The translations under genes were made by a program, and so were the position numbers. A stretch of 64,000 bases of DNA, taken from contig OX392529.1 in NCBI GenBank assembly GCA_947623455.1, forward strand, positions 1,240,001-1,304,000, in the 5' to 3' direction. The notes under the pieces are model-generated. The model worked only from the letters and a program-made list of their open reading frames with translations, had not been told where the DNA came from and did no database searches. Below, one piece after another: positions 14,869-26,974 of the stretch. Position 1 is the first letter of the stretch; every line of letters begins with the position of its first letter. Source of the DNA: Mimachlamys varia. Taxonomy: Eukaryota; Mollusca; Bivalvia; Pectinida; Pectinidae.

Positions 14869-15930
14869 CAACAGGCCCAGAGGGCCTGTATCGCTCACAT
14901 AGATTCATTGGTATCTAGCTAAGTAATCGTGGTAAAATATTTTCCAAAAAGATCTCAGGGACAGACCCTAAGGACGAATCATTGAAGCATATCTTTATAA
15001 ATTAAACTTTGGTTAATGGGTGGGTATCCAACAGTTTTCAAGTTAACCCGAGAAACTAGATCACTAGGGCTTTGGCCAGACCCCGACATCAATGTTAATA
15101 TCACATTTGTGATCGTCTCTTTATGTCCAGCAATTGTATATATAGTTTTGGGGTGGGGATCTCATTTAGAAATTATGACTCAGGAGTCAAGTCTGCAAGG
15201 CCCTGGCAGACCCTGGGATCAAATCTAAAATCATGATTGTGATTGTATATTAATGCCAAGAAATTGTATACATAGTTTTGGGATGGGGATCACAGCCGTT
15301 TAAAAGCTGTGACTTTTATGCAAAATCTATTCCTCTCCTCACAAGGATGTTAATAACCAGATTTGTTTGAAATACACTCAGTACTTTATGACAAGTAGCG
15401 ACTTCAAAAGTTTTTTTCTCAATTTCCCCTATTTGACCCTATCCCTTTAGCCCCATTGGGAATCAGAGTCACCTTTTATGTAAAACCTATTCCTTTCCTC
15501 AAAAGGATTTTTCTGTCCAAATTTGGTTCAAATCCCTTCAGTACTTTTAAACAAGTAGCGCTTTAAATGCTTTTATCTCTATTTCCCCTATTGGACCCAA
15601 TTTTCAATCCGAGTTTAATTACCTCTATTTCCTGTATTGGCCCTGCCCCTCTAGCCCCTTGAAGGTCAGAGTCACAATTTATGCAAAATCTCTTTCCCTT
15701 CTCCCAAGGATGTTTCTGGGCAAATTTGGTTAAAATCCATTGAAAACTTTATGACCAGGAGCCATTTAAAGGAATTAACTCTATTTCCCCTTATCCAGCC
15801 CCACCCCTCTGTCCCCTTTGGGGATCAGAGTCACCATTTATGCAAAATCCGTTCCCCTTCTCTCAAGGATGTTTCTGACCAAATTTGGTCAAAATCCAAT
15901 CTGAAATTTCTGACAGGTAGCAATTTGAAT
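14869..15930. mobile_element. Dispersed repeat, probably a non-autonomous transposable element relic
   Basis: The left edge carries an imperfect palindrome with a 7-bp perfect stem, caggcccagagggcctg at 14872-14888, followed by tatcgctcac. The body is a set of degenerate repeats about 130-200 bp long. Four copies share (g)gatcagagtcacc, tttatgcaaaatc and caaggatgtttct (around 15286, 15459, 15662 and 15820), and 15091-15161 resembles 15226-15291. I recall similar text as an abundant interspersed repeat in bivalve genomes; that is memory, not a search. There is no transposase or reverse transcriptase reading frame, so it is non-autonomous or decayed. Confidence 0.55.
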
Positions 15931-16200
15931 CAAAGGAGGGGTGCCAATTTGGGCCTTTCTGCGGCCTATCAGCGATAAGGCTAATATTTAGCAGGAAGAT
16001 GATTTAAGGTCAACTGCATATTGTACTACGTTCAAAACACCTAAACTACAAAAACTTCTAATTTGTATAGTTTCTGTTAAATAAGTAGCAGACTTGATTT
16101 AAATTGAACAAAAATGAGTAAAAAACTCATAAAGTAGGTCAAGGTCACAAAGTTGCTGACTGGTCTATTTTGATATAAAATATTTCAGGAAATTACCGAA
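15931..16200 (+). repeat. Left arm of long inverted repeat
   Basis: Matches the reverse complement of 19035-19412 with scattered substitutions and indels. Shared blocks include the boundary motif tgccaatttgggcctttctg and the inner motif tggtctattttgatat. Confidence 0.65.
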
Positions 16201-18203
16201 AAACATCCATATACTAGACAAAAGGCATTTGTTGTACCTACCTGTGAGTTGTGGCAGGTGTACTAATTACCCTGTAATTACCAAGAGGTGTGAATGTTAT
16301 GACCAGTGAATTCGAAGGGCATTCATGCTAATATAATTACCGATCCTCTAAATAGCAATATACACCGGCACAAATATTTTTATCCCTAGCCGTCCCCAGT
16401 GTTGGAAGAAAAACTTTTTTTTAAAAGGATTAAAGGAGTTTTCAACAGAATCTAACAATATTTTATCAGTATTTAACATTAGGCTAGTAATCTTTGCAAA
16501 ATTTGACACTGTTAATTAGGTTAAACTATATTTGTATCACATATATACGATGTTCTGAAATTTCTAAATTTTTAAAGATTCATTATTTTTGTAAAAATGG
16601 TGATGCTGATACTATGACATTTTTTTTTTAAAGTTATTGCATATTTTAAAATATCAACATAAACATTTGGTTATTGGATTTATCAGGAACGTGTATGTGT
16701 CCCTGGATTTATGATATATATTAAGGGCGGATCCAAGAATTTAGATGCGTTAATGTGACACACTTTTACTTTCAGATATAAACCCAAATTTTTCAAGATC
16801 TTGTTTATGAAAAATGTATGAAAAACAAGATTTAAACTCGTCTAATGATTTGAGTCCTAGTTGAAATGAATATCAACAAATAGAGTGAGCCTTACAAAAT
16901 TCATTTATGTATCGCGTTTGAATTTAACGTATATCTAGAATTCTGTGTCTGTTCTAGTACAATTCAAAGAATATGGCACAGTATTTTTCTGCGCTAGGAT
17001 CTAGAGTAATTATTTCAAACTGCATCCACTAAAAGATGGTGTAAAAACGTATGCAGTAATCGTAGGAGAACAATTTTTCAAAATATGTTTCAATAATCAT
17101 TAGCGTATGTTATTTGTTTTAATCATGACCACAGACTTTATCCTTGGAAAATATTTATAATTATTCACACAAATAGACTGGTGTGTTACTGAATTAAGTG
17201 AAATAAAAAAAGTCGGGAAGAGCTTTTTATTTTTGCAAACCGATTTCAGTCCAAATTTTAAACAATATTTCAATTTAACAGAAATAATTCAGACTGTCAT
17301 GTTTTCACACCTATTTTTGACAGTTTCTGCATTATTGAAATCAGGCAGAAATTGTTTGTTTACGTGCACAGTTCAAAAATTTAAATGATTTGTTTTTGGC
17401 ATTCCATATGTACGTGCTGTACTACTACTACCATATACTTGTACAGTATATGTTATAGAGTGGTGGGGGTTTGCCGGACACTAAAACATAAACTCGCCGG
17501 TGCTTAATATTTACTCCATCTCCACAAATCATACTGTACTGTTGACGTCATAAAAGATAATACTTCTGAGGTATTAACGAAAACATTTGATTGCACAGCG
17601 TAAACAGTTTGTATTAGCAAATCACATGATTTTAAAATCACCAAGATCTAACATGGAGTATATTACCGGACACTATATAATATGCAATCAAGGAAGATTT
17701 GATGTTTTCAAATTTTGCATGTTGTGGGTATAACTTGGAACACGTATTCATGATTCAGTACTGTATGCTGTTTTAATTTAATTCCAGCTTAATACAGTCT
17801 ATACAATCAAACGTTTGAAAAAAAACCTGCTATTTCAAGAAAATAATATGCTCACAACCACTCTATGCGTGTATATTGCTACTGTTTTCATATACTATCT
17901 ATAAAACCAATTTGTAACGTGTCTGTAAAAATCATAAAGTCCTTTCAAAGGCTTTACTAATTCCGTGGTCCTTTGTAGAAGCATTATTGTTAGGATGTGG
18001 TGGATGTGTAATACACACTCACAACACGATGTTTTTAAATGGTATTTCCTACATATCTATATTTTTTTCAAGGTATTTTATTGGTTAATCAATAGAATTA
18101 AACAACAATCAAGATCGACTTACATGTCGAGATCAATAGGCGTTTTTCTACTAAACTTTCTTCGTCAATGTCAGTTTACCTGAGTCGATCAGTTGTGCTT
18201 CAA

Positions 18204-18224
18204 TGACGTCACAGGTACCACGTG
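18204..18224. promoter_or_regulatory. Palindromic CRE next to a CACGTG E-box (candidate)
   Basis: tgacgtca at 18204-18211 is a full palindromic cAMP-response element, and cacgtg at 18219-18224 is a canonical E-box 7 bp away. A second tgacgtca lies at 17543-17550. These are textbook bZIP and bHLH sites, but they lie inside the inverted-repeat region with no gene start in view, so function is speculative. They may be remnants of an element's own promoter. Confidence 0.25.
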
Positions 18225-18420
18225 ACCGGTCAGCTCATTAAAATTCTCGCCAGTCGGGAGCGGTCAACTTTGACTGTCAATATCTAGATCCCGGGACACA
18301 ATCGAATGCTCGTTGATGGGCTAATCAGTATTTATTGAAATGTACTACAAATTTCATAACTTTTTACAAGATTTTCAAAATCGTGGCCAAAACCCTTTAA
18401 GAAACTCGAAAATAGATTGA

Positions 18421-18442
18421 CAACAATTATCACCCCTACATG
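18421..18442 (+). repeat. Left copy of a perfect 22-bp inverted repeat
   Basis: Begins caacaattatcacccctaca and is the exact reverse complement of 18990-19011. The pair encloses about 547 bp nested inside the larger inverted-repeat region, which would fit a small nested insertion, but no target-site duplication was established. Confidence 0.7.
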
Positions 18443-18989
18443 AATATTATAATAAATATTTGGCAATTAAGTTACTGAGGGAGGAGGTTGGCAAAAGGGT
18501 TTTGTCATTTGTAATGAACTTATTCTTTTGAAACCCAAATTGCACCCTGACACATTCCTATGAATGTGTAGTATATCTGACAGGATTGCTTCAAAACATT
18601 GTGTATTGCTATTGGGTGTCATGGTCAGGATCTGACTAATAATCTACTTTTAAAGACCATCTTCATCAAATACCAGTCATCAGATGATCGTTGCTTAACA
18701 TATTAATTGAAACAATAATTATACCAACAGTACAAGTATTGATAAAATTAATGCCAAAAATTCATTATGCGACCCGATTGGCGCCCTCTGCACCCCTGGA
18801 AAGTGAGCAATATGCTTAATGTAGATTTTTGGTTAGATTGGGACTAACAGTTTAATAAAAAGTTTATTGAAGCTGATAAAATCAAACAAGTTTTTTTCTT
18901 AAAAAATTAAAGCAAAAAACAAATGCACCAAATAACCCCTCAGGAGCCCCACCACAAGGCCACATAGAACCTTGCAGGGTAAGTAACTC

Positions 18990-19011
18990 CATGTAGGGGT
19001 GATAATTGTTG
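18990..19011 (-). repeat. Right copy of a perfect 22-bp inverted repeat
   Basis: Contains tgtaggggtgataattgttg, matching the reverse complement of 18421-18442 base for base. Confidence 0.7.
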
Positions 19012-19034
19012 CCATTTTATTTTGGAGTAGGTTA

Positions 19035-19412
19035 ATGGAAGATTTTTTTAATTTTCTCAAAGTATTTGATATCAAAATAGACCAGTTAGCAATTATGTGA
19101 CCTTGACCTACTTTATGAGTTTTTTTACTTATTTTTATTCAACTTTAATCTTCAAGTCTGCTACTTATTTAAGAGAAACTACACAAGCTAGAAGTTTTTT
19201 TCTACAATGTTCAGTGCGTGAGAACTTCAACAACAAGTTTTTCATTTTACACTCCCCCCCACATGGACCCCCAAATTTTCTATGAGCCCACACAAAATCA
19301 GATGTTTTGAACAAAATACAATATGCAGTTGACCTCAAATCATCTCCCTGCAAAATATTAGCTTATCACTGATAGGCCGCAGAAAGGCCCAAATTGGCAC
19401 GGCCTCCTTTTG
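19035..19412 (-). repeat. Right arm of long inverted repeat
   Basis: Reverse-complement counterpart of 15931-16200. It is longer than the left arm because of roughly 100 bp of extra internal sequence that includes a run of seven or more C (around 19253-19260). Two small frames that overlap here on opposite strands are attributable to the repeat. Confidence 0.65.
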
Positions 19413-19490
19413 ACAGACGACGGACAGACGACGAACGCAGCGCCATGGCATAAGCTGGACACAGGACCTTTGATCCAGTTGAGCTAAAGA
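19413..19490. mobile_element. Tail of dispersed repeat
   Basis: Short direct repeats gacagacgacg/gacagacgacgaacgc are followed by gccatggcataagctgg and gatccagttgagctaaag. I recall this combination at the end of an abundant bivalve interspersed repeat, and it probably belongs with the right inverted arm. Confidence 0.4.
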
Positions 19491-20239
19491 CAACATGAAA
19501 CCTCAATTTACAATTAAATCTGTAATATCACTGTTGATCAACACATAAAACGACTTTATCATATCTTGTGTCACAATCAATATTAAACATAAAATCCCTG
19601 GACAATTTGTGATTTTTTTTATATATCTCAAAATGCAAAATCCATATAATTAGTGTGCAAATAAAATTTAAACAATCAAATGGCTTTATTTAGAATTCTA
19701 TGCATAAATAATACTACATATACAATACAACATTTACCTGATCTATTCTTTTTACAGATAACAATTAAGAGAAATTAAATGTACCTAAGTTATTAGATTC
19801 TGCTGTGCTGTGTCTGTGGAGTATCTATGTCTTGTATATCCTGTTATTATTTAGGCCTATACCTCAGGAACAGACATCAACTTTTCAATCAAATCACCAG
19901 TCTCATCCTCAAACACAATCTTTATAATCATAAATCTTTCTTATCATCAAGTGTTCCATGCTGTTCTGATGAAGGTCCATTCATCTTCGTTTTCTATTTA
20001 CTGCAAGTTTTTATTTATTACACAGACACTTTGTCAGGTTTTACCTCACCAATACATCATCTCAAAGAAAAAAAAGATATCTTGTATTACGATATTTCCA
20101 ATAAGGAGTTAGAAACTTTTCCATCAAAATGTGTTACTAGGCAGTATGACATCAGAAATACTTTAAACAATTTCTCTGGAGTCTAATAAAAGTAACAAAT
20201 TGAAACATGTCAGACACAAAAGTTGGTCAGTCAAACGCA
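19491..20239. other. Single-copy stretch, no gene recognised
   Basis: AT-rich sequence before the 57-bp array. A 119-codon plus-strand frame at 19827-20186 has no recognisable domain and no supporting neighbours. I treat it as chance. Confidence 0.5.
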
Positions 20240-22196
20240 AGGAACTGCCAAACAGAAACAACACAAGCAGCCAACAAACCAGATCTTACTATCACAGGGA
20301 ACTACCAAACAAACAGAAATAACACTAGCAGCCAACAAACCCGATCTTACTATCACAGGGAACTACCAAACAGAAATAAAACTAGCAGCCAACAAACCAG
20401 ATCTAACTGTCACAGGGAACTGCCAAACAGAAATAACACAAGCAGCCAACAAACCAGATCTAACTTTCACAGGGAACTGCAAAACAGAAATAACACAAGC
20501 AGCCAACAAACCAGATCTAACTATCACAGGGAACTGCCAAACAGAAATAACACTAGCAGTCAACAAACCAGATCTAACTATCACAGGGAACTGCCAAACA
20601 GAAATAACACTAGCAGCCAGCAAACCAGATCTTACTATCACAGGGAAGTACCAAACAGAAATAACACTAGCAGCCAGCAAACCAGATCTTACTATCACAG
20701 GGAAGTACCAAACAGAAATAACACAAGCATCCAACAAACCAGATCTAACTGTCACAGGGAACTACCAAACAGAAATAACACAAGCAGCCAACAAACCAGA
20801 TCTTACTGTCACAGGGAACTACCAAACAGAAATAACACAAGCAGCCAACAAACCAGATCTAACTGTCACAGGGAACTACCAAACAGAAATAACACAAGCA
20901 GCCAACAAACCAGATCTAACTGTCACAGGGAACTACCAAACAGAAATAACACAAGCAGCCAACAAACCAGATCTAACTGTCACAGGGAACTACCAAACAG
21001 AAATAACACAAGCAGCCAACAAACCAGATCTAACTGTCACAGGGAACTACCAAACAGAAATAACACAAGCAGCCAACAAACCAGATCTAACTGTCACAGG
21101 GAACTACCAAACAGAAATAACACAAGCAGCCAACAAACCAGATCTAACTGTCACAGGGAACTATCAAACAGAAATAACACAAGCAGCCAACAAACCAGAT
21201 CTTACTGTTACAGGGAACTACCAAACAGAAATAACACAAGCAGCCAACAAACCAGATCTTACTATCACAGGGAACTACCAAACAGAAATAACACAAGCAG
21301 CCAACAAACCAGATCTTACTATCACAGGGAACTACCAAACAGAAATAACACAAGCAGCCAACAAACCAGATCTTACTGTCACAGGGAACTACCAAACAAA
21401 CAGAAATAACACTAGCAGCCAACAAACCAGATCTTACTATCACAGGGAACTGCCAAACAGAAATAACACTAGCAGCCAACAAACCAGATCTAACTGTCAC
21501 AGGGAACTGCCAAACAGAAATAACACTAGCAGCCAACAAACCAGATCTTACTACATGTATCACAGGGAACTACCAAACAGAAATAACACAAGCAGCCAAC
21601 AAACCAGATCTTACTATCACAGGGAACTGCCAAACAGAAATAACACTAGCAGCCAACAAACCAGATCTTACTATCACAGGGAACTGCCAAACAGTAATAA
21701 CACTAGCAGCCACCAACCAGATCTTACTATCACAGGGAACTGCCAAACAGCAATAACACCAGCAGCCAAAAAACCAGATCAAACTATCACAGGGAACTAC
21801 CATACAGAAATAACACTAGCAGCCAACAAACCAGATCTAACTATCACAGGGAACTGCCAAACAGAACTAACATCAGCAGCCAACAAACCAGATCTAACTG
21901 TCACAGGGAACTGCCAAACAGAAATAACACAAGCAGCCAACAAACCAGATCTAACTGTCACAGGGAACTGTCAAACAGTAATAACACAAGCAGCCAACAA
22001 ACGAGATCTAACTGTCACAGGGAACTACCAAACAGAAATAACACAAGCAGCCAACAAACCAGATCTAACTGTCACAGGGAACTACCAAACAGAAATAACA
22101 CAAGCAGCCAACAAACCAGATCTAACTGTCACAGGGAACTACCAAACAGTAATAACACAAGCAGCCAACAAACCAGATCTAACTATCACAGGGTTC
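20240..22196. repeat. 57-bp minisatellite, about 34 copies
   Basis: Units carry ccaaacagaaataacac, agcagccaacaaacc, agatct and cacagggaact. The period is 57 bp (19 codons) and the unit is stop-free in several frames, so long frames appear on both strands, the longest 692 codons at 20223-22301. Small indels, such as an extra 4 bp near 20314 and 21396 and a loss near 21713, switch that frame part-way. The common variants tac/tgc and caa/cta would be non-synonymous. I therefore read it as a non-coding array. The central units (about 20756-21180) are the most uniform. Confidence 0.95.
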
Positions 22197-22905
22197 TGTC
22201 TGACATCAGGAGTGTGCCATTCCTATCCTGTTAGAAATTCTATAAACATGTTTCACTGTAACAGTCATAAACTGTCAACCAAATTTCTATTGGCAAATTA
22301 GCCAGTCATATGAAGCTAGCCTCATTCACTTTAAGGACAACAGGATATCTAAAGTTACAGTTATATATGAGGTCGCATAACCATGTTTTAATATAATTTC
22401 AAACAGATAGGACAGGTATGATATATATTAATTACTGACTTAAGGATCTGTACCAATATAGGTGTAGCAGACTCAAAAGTAAATAAAGATATCAAGGAGG
22501 AAGGATGTTGTACCAGAGAGATGTAAATCAATACAATGCATGATACATATATATATATATACCCTGTATCACCAGACCTCTCCAATAGACATCATCAGCC
22601 CCATTCAGGACACCTCCAGATCAACATCTTTCCTCCTTCGTCTTATCTACTGTGTTTACCTGATTAACACCGCAGCCAGCCTGTACTTTGGAATACCTAC
22701 CATCTTTACCAGTTCTAGAGTTCTAGTTTACACACAGTGAACAATAAATGCAATCATTATGGTAATTTTGATACATATTTGTATGCACGTGTGTTTGTGC
22801 CAATTTGTATGTGTGTGTGGGTGTGTATGCATACATGTTTGAATTTATGTATGTGCATGTATTAACCCTTGTGTAATGGGTCACGATATTAATGCAAGTA
22901 TATGC
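22197..22905. other. Single-copy stretch with short microsatellites
   Basis: Contains a (TA)n run at 22547-22561 and a TG-rich tract around 22778-22860. A 66-codon plus-strand frame at 22540-22740 is not recognisable. No exon with family similarity was found. Confidence 0.5.
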
Positions 22906-24735
22906 AAAGGGTTGTTATAGTCCTCTAAAGGGGTGTTATAGTCCTCTAAAGGGCATTGTCCTCCTCTAAAGGGGTGTAATGGTCCACTAAAGGGGTGTTA
23001 TAGTCCTCTAAATGGGATTGTTCTCCTCTAAAGGCGATTGTAGTCCTCTTAAGGCGATCGAGTCCTCAAAAGGGTTGGGAGGGTTGAAGTCCTCTAACGG
23101 GGTGTTATAGTCCTCTAAAGGGGATTGTAGTCCTCTAAAGGGGAATGTAGTCCTCTAAAGGGGTGTTATAGTCCTCTAAAGGGGATTGTTGTCCTCTAAA
23201 GGGGAATGTAGTCCTCTAAAGGGGGTTGTTGTCCTCTAAAGGGGGTTGTCGTCCTCTTAAGGGGATTGTAGTCCTCTAAAGGGGGTTGTAGTCCTCTAAA
23301 GGGGTGTTATAGTCCTCTAAAGGGGATTGTAGTCCTCTAAAGGGGTGTAATAGTCCTCTAAAGGGGGTTGTAGTCCTCTAAAGGGGATTGTAGTCCTCTA
23401 AAGGGGTGTTATAGTCCTCTAAAGGGAGTTGTAGTTCTCTAAAGGGCTGTTATAGTCCTCTTAAGGGGGTTGTAGTTCTCTAAAGGGGTGTTTTAGTCCT
23501 CTAAAGGGAGTTGTAGTTCTCTAAAGGGGGTTGTAGTCGTCTTAAGGGGGCTGTAGTCCTCTTAAGGGGGCTGTAGTCCTCTTAAGGGGCTGTAGTCCTC
23601 TTAAGGGGTGTTATAGTCCTCTAAAGGGGTGTTATAGTCCTCTAAAGGTGTGTGAAAGTCCTTAAAAGGGGGCTGTAGTCCTATTAAGGGGGCTGTAGTC
23701 CTCTTAAGGGGTGTTATAGTCCTCTAAAGGTGTGTGAAAGTCCTTTAAAGGAGGCTGTAGTCCTCTAAAAGGGTGTTATAGTCCTCTAAAGGGGGTTGTA
23801 GTTCTCTAAAGGGGTGTTATAGTCCTCAAAAGGGGATTGTAGTTCTCTTAAGGGGTGTTATAGTCCTCTAAAGGGGGTTGTAGTTCTCTAAAGGGGTGTT
23901 ATAGTCCTCAAAAGGGGATTGTAGTTCTCTTAAGGGGTGTTATAGTCCTCTAAAGGGGGTTGTAGTCCTCTATGGGGACTGATGTCCTCTTAAGGGGGCT
24001 GTAGTCCTCTTAAGGGGTGTTATAGTCCTCTAAAGGTGTGTGAAAGTCCTTTAAAGGAGGCTGTAGTCCTCTAAAAGGGTGTTATAGTCCTCTAAAGGGG
24101 GTTGTAGTTCTCTTAAGGGGTATTATAGTCCTCGAAAGGGGGCTGTAGTCCTCTAAAGGGGTGTTTTAGTCCTCTAAAGGGGGTTGTAGTCCTCAAAAGG
24201 GGTATGTAGTCCTCTAAAGGGGGTTGTAGTCCTCTAAAGGGGGTTGTAGTCCTCTAAAGGGGGTTGAAGTCCTCTAAAGGGGGTTGTTGTCCTCTAAAGG
24301 GGGTTGTAGTCCTCTAAAGGGGTGTTATAGTCCTCTAAAGGGGGTTGTAGTCCTCTAAAGGGGTGTTATAGTCCTCTAAAGGGGTGTAATAGTCCTCTTA
24401 GGGGGGTTGTAGTCCTCTAAAGGGGTGTTATAGTCCTCTTAAGAAGGCTGTAGTCCTCTAAAGGGGTGTAATAGTCCTCTAAGGGGGGTTGTAGTTATCT
24501 AAAGGGGTGTTATAGTCCTCTAAAGGGGGTTGTTGTTCTCTAAAGGGGTGTTATAGTCCTCTAAAGGGGGTTGTTGTTCTCTAAAGGGGTGTTATAGTCC
24601 TCTAAAAAGGTGTTATAGTTCTCTTAAGGGGATTGTAGTCCTCTAAAGGGGTGTTATAGTCCTTTAAAGGGGGTTGTTGTCCTCTACAGGGGTGTTATAG
24701 TTCTCTTAAGGGGGCTGTTGTCCTCTAAAGGCGAT
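22906..24735. repeat. 20-21-bp G-rich minisatellite, about 88 copies
   Basis: Units have the core gtcctctaaagggg followed by alternating linkers: tgttata (21 bp) or attgta/gttgta (20 bp). Linker types intermix without strict alternation. Some blocks recur, for example one containing ggtgtgtgaaagtcc near 23649, 23730 and 24037. It grades at about 24736 into a 27-bp form with the same core. Confidence 0.93.
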
Positions 24736-26417
24736 TGAAGTCCTCTAAAGGGGTGGGAGGGTTGTAGTCCTCTAAAGGGGTGGGAGGGTTGAAGTCCTCT
24801 AAATTAGTGGGAGGGTTGTAGTCCTCTTAAGGGGTGGGAGGGTTGAAGTCCTCTAAAGGGGTGGGAGGGTTGAAGTCCTCTAAAGGGAAGGGAGGGTTGT
24901 AGTCCTCTAAAGGGGTGGGAGGGTTGAAGTCCTCTAAAGGGTGGGACGGTTGTAGTCCTCTAAAAGGGTGAGAGGGTTGAAGTCCTCTAAAGGGTTGGGA
25001 GGGTTGAAGTCCTCTAAAGGGCTGGGAGGGTTGAAGTCCTCTAAAGGGGTGGGAGGGTTGAAGTCCTCTAAAGGGGTGGGACGGTTGTAGTCCTCTAAGG
25101 GGGTGGGAGGGTTGTAGTCCTCTAAGGGGGTGGGAGGGTTGTGATCCTCTAAAGGGGTGGGAGGGTTGAAGTCCTCTAAAGGGGTGGGAGGGTTGAAGTC
25201 CTCTAAAGGGGTGGGAGGGTTGTAGTCCTCTTAAGGTGTGGGAGGGTTGTAGTCCTCTAAAGGAGTGGGAGGGTTGTAGTCCTCTAAAGGGGTGGGAGGG
25301 TTGTAGTCCTATAAAGGGGTGGGATGGTTGAAGTCCTCTAAAGGGGTGGGAGGGTTGTAGTCCTCTAAAGGGGTGGGAGGGTTGAAGTCCTCTAAAGGGG
25401 TGGGAGGGTTGTAGTCCTCTAAAGGGGTGGGAGGGTTGAAGTCCTCTAAAGGGGTGGGAGGGTTGAAGTCCTCTAAAGGGGTGGGACGGTTGTAGTCCTC
25501 TAAAGGGGTGGAAGGGTTGTAGTCCTCTAAAGGTGTGGGAGGGTTGTAGTCCTCTAAAGGAGTGGGAGGGTTGTAGTCCTCTAAAGGGGTGGGAGGGTTG
25601 TAGTCCTATAAAGGGGTGGGATGGTTGAAGTCCTCTAAAGGGGTGGGAGGGTTGTAGTCCTCTAAAGAGGTGTTATAGTCCTCTAAAGGGGTGGGAGGGT
25701 TGAAGTCCTCTAAAGGGGTGGGAGGGTTGTAGTCCTCTAAAGGGGTGGGAGGGTTGAAGTCCTCTAAAGGTGTGGGAGGATTGAAGTCCTCTAAAGGGGT
25801 GGGACGGTTGTAGTCCTCTAAAGGGGTGGGAGGGTTGTAGTCCTCTAAAGGTTTGGGAGGGTTGTAGTCCTCTAAAGGGGTGGGAGGGTTGAAGTCCTCT
25901 AAAGGGGTGGGAGGGTTGTAGTCCCCTAAGGGGTGGGAGGGTTGAAGTCCTCTAAAGGGGTGGGAGGGTTGTAGTCCTCTAAAGGGGTGTTATAGTCCTC
26001 TAAAGGTGTGGGAGGGTTGAAGTCCTCTAAAGGGGTGGAAGGGTTGTAGTCCTCTAAAGGGGTGGGAGGGTTGTAGTCCTCTAAAGGGGTGGGAGGATTG
26101 TAGTCCTCTAAAGGGGTGGGAGGGTTGTAGTCCTCTAAAGGGGTGGGAGGGTTGAAGTCCTCTAAAGGAGTGGGAGGGTTGTAGTCCTCTAAAGGGGTGG
26201 GAGGGTTGTAGTCCTCTAAAGGGATTGGAGGCTTGTAGTCCTCTAAAGGGGTAGGAGGGTTGTAGTCCTCTAAAGGGGTAGGAGGGTTGTAGTCCTCTTA
26301 AGGGGTGGGAGGGTTGTAGTCCTCTAAAGGGGTGGGAGGGTTGTAGTCCTCTAAAGGAATGGGAGGGTTGTAGTCCTCTAAAGGGGTGGGAGGGTTGTAG
26401 TCCTCTAAAGGGGGTTG
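24736..26417. repeat. 27-bp G-rich minisatellite, about 62 copies
   Basis: Same core as the preceding array (gtcctctaaagggg) with a longer linker, tgggagggttgta or tgggagggttgaa. Each unit therefore contains ggggtgggagggtt, three G-runs separated by single bases, and neighbouring units supply a fourth run after a 15-nt loop. This gives the plus strand dense G-quadruplex potential. The two unit forms clearly share an ancestor. Confidence 0.93.
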
Positions 26418-26974
26418 TAAAAAACTCATAACAAAAATAATGTTTATCTTGGACTTGTATTTATGTTAGTCTGTTGAACAGACAAAATGTTAATAACTAT
26501 AAAATAAACATGATTAACAGCGAAATGTGACAATGACAAAATAACTGCTGCCAAGAATAGAAAGCTAAATTGGACCAGAAAACCTCTCTGTTAGACAGCC
26601 AACTTGTGTTGTACAAGTCCAATATGCATAAAATCTATTTAATGTCAGTGAAGGAGACATGTCTCACACTGTCATTCCTATTGCCGAGTTTCTGGCTCCC
26701 TCCTTGATACTGCCAAATCAAGCCCAGACTAGCAGTGTCTACAGGAATCTAGCCTACAGACAAGACTACCAAACACAAATTACCTATAATACAAATAAAC
26801 ATTTCAACCGGAAAAGGAGCAAGTAAAAGTAATAAGATTTCCATGGATAGTCAAAGAATTGGCTTCCTGTGTCGGGAAACAATAATTGTCTCAGTAATGA
26901 CACTTCACACTGAATAATATTACAGAAAGCATCCAGCTCTAAATAGCATGCAATCACACCTTGCCAATGGCAGA
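26418..26974. other. Single-copy stretch, no gene recognised
   Basis: No tandem structure and no recognisable exon. An 80-codon minus-strand frame at 26784-27026 runs into the next array and has no known motif. Confidence 0.5.

Larger units (their letters stand above)
15931..19412. mobile_element. Region bounded by long inverted repeats, possible composite or nested element
   Basis: The left arm (15931 to about 16200) and right arm (about 19035-19412) are imperfect inverted copies. Both contain, in opposite orientation, tgccaatttgggcctttctg, cggcctatcag, gtcaactgcatattgta, aaataagtagcagacttg and cataaagtaggtcaaggtca. The right arm has extra internal sequence relative to the left. The 2.8 kb between them has no recognisable transposase frame. 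It could be one element with long terminal inverted repeats, or two copies of the same dispersed repeat inserted head-to-head. The repeat sequence outside each arm favours the second reading. Confidence 0.5.

Noticed and set aside
19827..20186. 119-codon plus-strand frame
   Set aside because: No recognisable domain, signal or splice support. A frame of this length is expected by chance in a window this size.
20207..22301. Frames of 400 and 692 codons in the 57-bp array
   Set aside because: Overlapping open frames on the same and opposite strands, frame switches from 4-bp gains, and frequent residue-changing variants fit a non-coding array better.
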